From Chrysochromulina tobinii (Eukaryota; Haptophyta; Prymnesiales; Chrysochromulinaceae), in assembly GCA_001275005.1 (NCBI GenBank), contig JWZX01002152.1, positions 1 to 11,985 of the forward strand: a stretch of DNA of 11,985 nucleotides, read 5' to 3'. The notes below the pieces were generated by a model. It saw only the letters and a program-made list of their open reading frames with translations, was not told the origin of the DNA and did not search any database. The position numbers were made by a program, and so were the translations under genes. Positions within the stretch are counted from its first letter, which is position 1. Each line of letters opens with the position of its first letter. Shown one piece after another: positions 7,851 through 11,985 of this stretch.

Positions 7851-8660
7851 GGTGGCTCGGCCGGCGTCCGCTGTACACCACGCCGCCGCGGCCTGCTGCA
7901 GATCCGCGAGGTCCTTGGTCGCAAAGCGGCTAAAGTAGGCCCAGCTCTCGATCGGGTGCGGACACTCGACATGTGCGGCCTTCCCGTCACGTCGCCAAGA
8001 ATCCGTGCACGCCATGCACGCCTCAAGGCCGCAGTTTGGGCACGTGGCGTAGTAGCAGAATATAGTCGTGTTGCAACCATCGCAGAGTTGCTTTTCACCT
8101 GGCGCGTTCGTGTGCTCGCAGGCCGCCCGCGTCTCAGAGGTCGGGTCCGCTGAGCCGATAGCGAGCTGCGAAGTGGCAATGGTGAGCGACGCACCCTCGG
8201 GCAGCATGCCTTGCTCGCTCTTGAGTGCCTCCAAAAATGAGCTGCATGCGTACTGCAGAACGTGCCGCGCGTCGCGTTTACCGTCACGTTTATCGGCAGC
8301 ACTTTTATCGTCACGTTTATCGACATCATGATCGACGAGCCGAAAGCCAGAGCCAGATGTGAAGGATTGCAGTGATCGCACGGTCCCCGCAGGTCCAAGA
8401 GCAACGAGCCTGCTCTTGCGGAAGCGGCAGTGCTCGCCGGGCTTGTTGGCGTAGCACGCTAGGCACGGTGGCAGGCTCTCAAACGCGGGGACAGTGCACC
8501 GTTTGTCCTGTGTCTTCAGAATCTCGCCCTCTTGCAAAGGAGCTGCGGGAGCAGGGTTTGCTTCGAGGGGTGGGCGATGCTGGGCCATCAGAGCCTCAGT
8601 CGTTCTCCCTTGCGTCGTCGATGATCGCACAGACCGACGCGATGGCGTATTGGCATCCAT
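7764..8660 (-). CDS. KDM3: KDM3-type demethylase, N-terminal zinc-finger exon
   Basis: This open frame lies directly upstream of the JmjC exon on the same strand and carries the zinc finger that precedes JmjC in KDM3 proteins. Numbered from the ATG at 8660. CLAC with HC at C66, C69, H77 and C78 forms a first Cys/His cluster. C181, C193, C196, C207, C210, C215 and C218 form the KDM3 finger, with CDGCNTTIFCYYATCPNCG as the most telling motif. A short DKRD repeat (about 113-131) separates them. The frame hits a stop at 7764-7766, just before the JmjC frame, so a donor must lie earlier. Two GT donors give phase-0 joins to the acceptor ending at 7735: 7850 (116-nt intron) and 7805 (71-nt intron). 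The start is unsure: ATGs at 8660 and 8588 are in frame, and the first 40 residues have little protein character. Confidence 0.75.
   Translation of the reverse strand: MDANTPSRRSVRSSTTQGRTTEALMAQHRPPLEANPAPAAPLQEGEILKTQDKRCTVPAFESLPPCLACYANKPGEHCRFRKSRLVALGPAGTVRSLQSFTSGSGFRLVDHDVDKRDDKSAADKRDGKRDARHVLQYACSSFLEALKSEQGMLPEGASLTIATSQLAIGSADPTSETRAACEHTNAPGEKQLCDGCNTTIFCYYATCPNCGLEACMACTDSWRRDGKAAHVECPHPIESWAYFSRFATKDLADLQQAAAAWCTADAGRATVDKDATSSTAAASAPVCSPPVAARPAVA
8270..8322. repeat. Short direct repeats encoding KRD units
   Basis: cgtcacgtttatcg occurs at 8282-8295 and 8309-8322 (27 bp apart), with a 12/14 match at 8270-8283. On the minus strand it reads DKRD inside the KDM3-like N-terminal exon. 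Its AT-rich codons differ from the GC-rich codons around it. Confidence 0.7.
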
Positions 8661-8721
8661 TTGGCGCAAGCTTGATGTCGTGTGGTGGGCACGCCCAAGG
8701 CGGGCCAATTGCTGTCGTCAT
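8596..8721 (-). other. 41-codon open frame overlapping the KDM3 5' end
   Basis: An ATG at 8721 opens a 41-residue frame (MTTAIGPPWACPPHDIK...; later YAIASVCAIIDDARE) that stops at 8596. It overlaps the first part of the zinc-finger exon in a different frame. Its composition is more protein-like than the KDM3 frame in the same place. It could be a first coding exon of the KDM3 gene that is spliced before its stop, or an upstream open frame. No match to a known family was recognised, and an in-frame taa precedes the ATG. Confidence 0.3.
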
Positions 8722-9090
8722 CGACGGGCCAGATTACCCAGTTCTTGAGACGTCCTCACACAGACGGACGCCCACTCGATGACGAGAGCAAATTGGGCTT
8801 GACAGTGGGCACAGAATAGTCTTTACAGCGTCTTTACATGTAATACATACAGTCAGTCTCACTTCGTGATCTGACATCTGTTCACTGTGCTGTTGGTGGC
8901 TTGGTGCCGATCGCCCGTGGAACAGAGCCAATTGAACGGAGCCTCCAGGTATTGAGGAACGCGAGATTGCGCGAGACACATCCTGAGCGTCTCCAGCTCC
9001 ATGGTCGCACACGACGCGGTCACGCCGCGGCGATGAGGAATGCGGCGGGCCGGTCGAGGAGGCTCTTCCGAGACGAGCGACGTTGCGTGC
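8722..9090. other. Intergenic region, no supported gene
   Basis: This separates the end of the HEAT-repeat gene from the start of the KDM3-like gene, both on the minus strand, so it should contain one 3' end and one promoter. The stretch at 8790-8890 is less GC-rich than its flanks. I see no clear element. Confidence 0.4.
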
Positions 9091-10079
9091 TCATGGGACC
9101 TCCTTGCATACCAGCCCGTGCATGGCAACCCACGTCTTCTCCGTCTTCGACCAGACCTGCCAGCCATGCGAGGGCGGAATCGGCGCCGACGAGGCAACCC
9201 GCAACCAGCCGCGATTCCCGCGCAGTCCTCCGTGAGGCCGATGCGGAACCTGCCACTATTCCACCAGAGTGAGTACGTACTGTTGCCATCGTTGACGTAG
9301 AACGGACGATCATTCTTGAGCCCTGGCTGTGGCACAAACCGCCCAAGCTTGTCTGAATGCGGGCCGTCATTCACGCCATCGCCATCGGCATCGACCATGA
9401 AAAAGAGCGCCTTAGCGGCGTCCGGCACTCCGTCACCATCTTTATCAACCGCGAGCTGCGCCTTGGTCTCCTCTGTCAAGGCTCCGGGACTGGGGTCGGC
9501 GGTCTCGACGTCAGCGACCATCTCAGCAGGCTCAGTTGCCGTTGACGCTGCCGCTGCGGGCGGCGTTGGCTCGGGCACTGAGGCGGTCATTTCTGGGACC
9601 GGTGCCGGTGCTAGTGGCGCTGCTGGTATCGTTGGCTTGCTGCCCGCACTCCCCGTCATCTGTTGCGAGATGGACTTGGCGTGCTGCGCCAGGGCGAATG
9701 GGTCCAGCTCTCCGATGGATGCCACTGCTGCACGCTGCACAGCCGGATCAGAGTCTTGCAGGTGGTTCACGATGTCGATCGCGTCAATGGCGCGCATTGC
9801 CGACCTCGATGCCTCGGCGGCGGCGTTAAGGAGCACGGCCACAATGCTCAATGCATGCTGAGCCGCAAGTGGGCTTGCCCGCTCAACCTCGGGGAGCTCT
9901 GCCACTAGTATGTCAAGCTTCATGCCAAAGTGCTCCAAGAGTTCGTTGGTGAAACCGCCATGACCAATCGCCACACCCATCAACGCGGCGTCCTGTGCGG
10001 CCGCCTGAGCTCGCGCAGCGAGGGCATCCGCATGCGCGAGAGCAGCCTCGGCCTCCTCCGCAGCCTGAGCCGCACGCAT
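9091..10079 (-). CDS. HEAT-repeat protein with DxDxDG loops and C-terminal module, frameshifted
   Basis: From the ATG at 10079 the protein begins with an Ala/Glu-rich helix (about 2-36), then helical repeats including a good HEAT unit (AIDIVNHLQDSDPAVQRAAV, about 95-115). A Pro/Ala linker follows, then two calcium-type loops, DKDGDGVPD and DADGDGVND (about 210-240), like thrombospondin type-3 or EF-hand loops. The last part is a module starting NDRPFYVNDGNSTYSLWWNS and GRFRIG. In the next frame it continues as GWLRVASSAPIPPSHGWQVW and ends KEVP at 9091. The two halves fit one domain I remember from haptophyte predicted proteins. A single extra G in the ggg run at 9217-9219 would join them, giving about 329 residues. 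No GT donor is at hand there, so a frameshift (real or a sequencing error) is more likely than an intron. Without it the frame runs on to 8859 through Arg-rich, non-domain sequence. Role unknown; perhaps a calcium-responsive scaffold. Confidence 0.6.
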
Positions 10080-10525
10080 CGCGGCCAGCCGAGGTGCTGG
10101 TTGATGTGGCCTAGTTAGTGCGGGCGAGAACGATCGTCGAAAGCCCACCGTCGGGAATCCGTCGGAAGAGCGCCTCCCCGGCGACGGATGGCGCGCTGCG
10201 TACATTTCTTGGTGAGGCTCGATGAGGCTCTTCGTCGGGCGCCGGGCGGGGAGGTGACGACTCGCGGCTCTCACGGAGCGTGAGGCGAATATCGCCTCTG
10301 ATGAGATTATCAATCACACGCGTTGCGAAGTTAGATGAAATTGGCTTGGCACTACCTGCGCCTGCCACTTCACAGCACACCATTACTCAACAGGTCTGTT
10401 CGAAATTCTCTCTGTGAATTCACGCCTGGGGCTCGAGGGCTTGGCGCTTGGCGCCGCCATGGCTCTGGCTCAAGCGTTCTGCGAAAGCCAGGCAAGAGCT
10501 CTACGTGGTGTCATTTAATAATATA
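10080..10525. promoter_or_regulatory. Divergent promoter region between the HEAT gene and EXO1
   Basis: The two flanking genes diverge, so their promoters must share this 446 bp. It holds two abutting TTGGCGC heptamers (10441-10454) that resemble E2F sites, an ACGCGT hexamer (10318-10323), an overlapping pair of hairpins (10270-10298) and an AT-rich tcatttaataatata just before the EXO1 ATG. The minus-strand frame stays open to 10313, so part of this may be coding for a longer HEAT protein. The motif assignments are inference. Confidence 0.4.
10270..10298. repeat. Two overlapping perfect hairpins
   Basis: CTCACG-GAG-CGTGAG (10270-10284) and GAGGCGA-ATA-TCGCCTC (10282-10298) share the bases gag, so an RNA or single strand could fold one fully or the other, not both without loss. 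Stems are 6 and 7 bp with no mismatch and 3-base loops. Confidence 0.75.
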
Positions 10526-11404
10526 ATGGGCGTCGCGGGTCTGCACTCTTTCGTCAAGTCCATAGTGCAATCGGGCGTCTCGCTCAGCGAATTTTGTGGT
10601 CAGACTCTCGCCATCGACGCCTCGGCGTGGCTCCATCGCGGCCTCTTTGTCTGCCCGCTTGACGTGCTCGCCGGCCAGCCGACCGATCGGTTCCTCGATC
10701 AGCCACTGAAGCTGATAGCTACGTTCGAGAAATACGGGGTGCGGCCGCTCTTTGTGTTCGACGGTGCTGTGCTGCCGATGAAGAGCGGCGACGAGCGCCG
10801 CGAGCTCCGCAGCAAGGCACTCGAAGAGGGCCTGGAGCTGCTGCGGAGCGGGCACGAGTCGGAGGCGACGAGCAAGTTGGCGAAAGCGGCCAAGGTGCAG
10901 CCGTGGATGGCGATGCGGCTCATCGACGAGCTGCGGCATCGCGGCCTGCCCTTCGTCGTCGCGCCGTATGAGGCTGATCCGCAGCTCGCCTTCCTCGTGC
11001 GCGAGGGCCATTGTGCCGCTGCGATCAGCGAGGACTCGGACCTGCTTCCGTACGGCTGCCCACTCACGATGTACAAGCTCGACCTCGAGAGCGCCACCGG
11101 GCAGCTCGTCAAGTTCGACGACCTGCGCAGCGCCGAGGACGACAAGGGCAGCCATTTATTCGAGGGCGAGTGGGTGGGCGAGTGGGACGCGTGGCGCACC
11201 GGCCTCTTTGCCGAGCTGTGCGTGCTCAGCGGCACCGACTACCTGAAGAAACAGGGTGGGGTGGGCATCAAGACGGCACATAAGGCGCTGCGCCAGCACC
11301 GCTCGCTCGCACGCGCGCTTCGCAACCCGCCGCTGCGGACGATCCTCAAGCTTGACGACGCAGAGCTCACCGCGTACCAGCGTGACGCCGAGCGCGTGCG
11401 CCAG
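10526..11404 (+). CDS. EXO1: EXO1-family 5' exonuclease/flap nuclease, exon 1
   Basis: EXO1 is a 5'-3' exonuclease and flap nuclease of the FEN1/XPG superfamily, used in mismatch repair and end resection in the nucleus. The start is placed at the ATG giving MGVAGLHSF, because the family begins MG(I/V) at its mature N-terminus; the frame is open further upstream to 10448. All seven metal-binding acids are seen: D31, D79, E149, D151, D170, D172 and D238. Motifs are IDASAWLHRG, LFVFDG, APYEADPQLAFL, SEDSDLLPYGC and CVLSGTDYL. The helix-two-turn-helix follows at GGVGIKTAHKAL. PYGC and the LDLESATGQL stretch favour EXO1 over FEN1. About 13 extra residues lie between the DDL motif and the last acid (about 201-225). 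The exon ends in a repeat-derived interruption after Gln293. If that is not removed, translation adds seven residues and stops at 11426. Confidence 0.92.
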
Positions 11405-11562
11405 GTGCGCCACCCTGATGACATCTGATTGCGACTGATTGCGACTGATTGCGACTGATTGCGAGCTCGTGCGCCAGGTGCGCCACCCTGATGACATCTG
11501 ATTGCGACTGATTGCGTCTGATTGCGTCTGATTGCGACTGATTGCGAGCGCGTGCGCCAGGT
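11390..11562. repeat. Triplicated exon segment with 10-bp satellite arrays
   Basis: The 17-bp sequence gagcgcgtgcgccaggt occurs at 11390-11406 and 11546-11562, and with one change at 11463-11479. The first two copies are followed by gtgcgccaccctgatgacat overlapping their last two bases. Arrays of ctgattgcga then follow: four units at 11425-11464, five at 11498-11547 (two ending in t). Spacing between copies is 73 and 83 bp, differing by exactly one unit. The 10-bp unit resembles the exon bases just upstream (gtgacgccga). Confidence 0.95.
11405..11560 (+). other. Inferred repeat-derived intron in EXO1
   Basis: Removing 11405-11560 (gtgcgc...gcgccag, 156 nt, phase 0) rejoins Gln293 to VFRHALIFDVQ, which is what EXO1 proteins have at this place. 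Both ends are AG|GT. The interval has 11 CTGAT pentamers, each fitting the branch-point consensus CTRAY; the last branch A (11541) is 19 nt before the acceptor end. Unspliced, the frame hits TGA at 11426-11428. It could instead be a disabling satellite expansion. Confidence 0.7.
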
Positions 11563-11985
11563 CTTCCGGCACGCGCTCATCTTCGACGTGCAGCACCAGG
11601 CGATCATGCACCTGCACGCGCTCCCGCCGGGCGAGCGCTCTCCTGAGCACCTCGGCCGGATGCTCGCGCCCGAGATGGCACGTCTGGTGTGTGCTGAGGC
11701 GAGCCTGGACCCAATGACTCTCCGGCCGCGCACTTCCTTCCCCACCATCTCGGACGTCTCGCAGCACGTGGTCCAGGCGCGCGCAGAGGGTGCGGCCGCC
11801 CAGCAGCAGCGGGCGAATGCAGCGGCCGTGGCGGCCGCGGCTGCCATGGATGCGCCTGCGGACTCAGCGCCGGACGTGATCATGGCACTTTCGGAGTCGG
11901 CTGCGGCCGAGGGCGAGGCGCCTTGGCAAACGGACGCGGCGGCAGCGGCGGCGGCGGCGGCGAACGAGGCAGCGGTGGCCGACAG
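11561..11985 (+). CDS. EXO1: EXO1-family nuclease, exon 2, runs off the window
   Basis: The frame continues the nuclease with VFRHALIFDVQHQAIMHLHAL, matching the family segment where a helix and an F/L-rich strand (xxFxxQxVFDPxxxxLxPL) close the catalytic core. It goes on through EHLGRMLAPEMARLVCAEA, comparable to the YxG...A..IA.G helix of EXO1. Beyond about residue 355 the sequence becomes Ala/Gln/Glu-rich, ending in a poly-Ala run (about 11936-11961). This fits the poorly conserved EXO1 tail that binds mismatch repair partners; no such binding motif is visible here. The frame is open at the last base, so the C-terminus lies outside. Confidence 0.85.

Noticed and set aside
8859-9216. Continuation of the HEAT-gene frame to a stop at 8859
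   Set aside because: After the break at about 9217 this frame is Arg-rich and shapeless, while the neighbouring frame completes the Trp-rich module and stops at 9091.
10448-10525. Upstream start for EXO1 at 10448
   Set aside because: It begins with a TTG codon and adds 26 residues before MGV; the nuclease family needs the MG(I/V) N-terminus near the active site.
11426-11428. TGA as the genuine end of a 300-residue nuclease
   Set aside because: The sequence after the repeat continues the conserved EXO1 core in phase, so the stop lies inside an inserted element. A truncated isoform is still possible.
1-11985. tRNA, rRNA or transposase genes
   Set aside because: No T-loop-like GGTTCRANYCC with matching arms, no rRNA-like sequence, and no transposase or reverse transcriptase motifs were seen on either strand by eye.

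Overview
This is a GC-rich eukaryotic nuclear window, most likely from a unicellular alga. A haptophyte-like genome is my best guess, from the Ala/Arg-rich low-complexity coding, compact genes, and two protein modules that I associate from memory with haptophyte predicted proteins. The eukaryotic call is firm: an EXO1-type nuclease split by an apparent GT-AG intron, a KDM3-type JmjC histone demethylase, a YVH1/DUSP12-type zinc domain and a plant-like LRR cap. There are no bacterial operon features and no rRNA or tRNA genes. The lineage is inference.

Layout. Positions 1-1113 (+) hold an LRR protein fragment with a long low-complexity N-terminal part and a frame that stops making sense just after the third LRR. 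Positions 1114-2625 are a convergent intergenic stretch with a 31-bp minisatellite (1523-1678), a strong G-quadruplex motif (1981-2010) and an AT-rich patch (about 2336-2430). Three genes then run on the minus strand. 2626-4863 is a large YVH1/DUSP12 relative whose zinc domain is intact but whose phosphatase domain has lost the catalytic HCX5R signature. 5680-8660 is a KDM3-type H3K9 demethylase in two exons, with an N-terminal C4 zinc finger, an intact Fe(II) triad, a C-terminal chromodomain and a Tudor-like tail. 9091-10079 encodes a HEAT-repeat protein with Ca-binding-type DxDxDG loops and an apparent one-base frameshift. A divergent promoter region (10080-10525) separates it from an EXO1-family nuclease on the plus strand (10526 to beyond the window end).

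The most striking object is the interruption of the EXO1 frame at 11405-11560. The exon sequence around an AG|GT site is present three times, separated by arrays of a 10-bp unit (ctgattgcga) that carries a branch-point consensus (CTGAT). It looks like an intron born from tandem duplication of coding sequence, with a central copy that could serve as a recursive splice site. The second notable object is the YVH1-type pseudophosphatase, in which only the part known to serve ribosome assembly is conserved. The genes share nuclear themes (DNA repair, chromatin, ribosome maturation), but nothing shows that they form one pathway.
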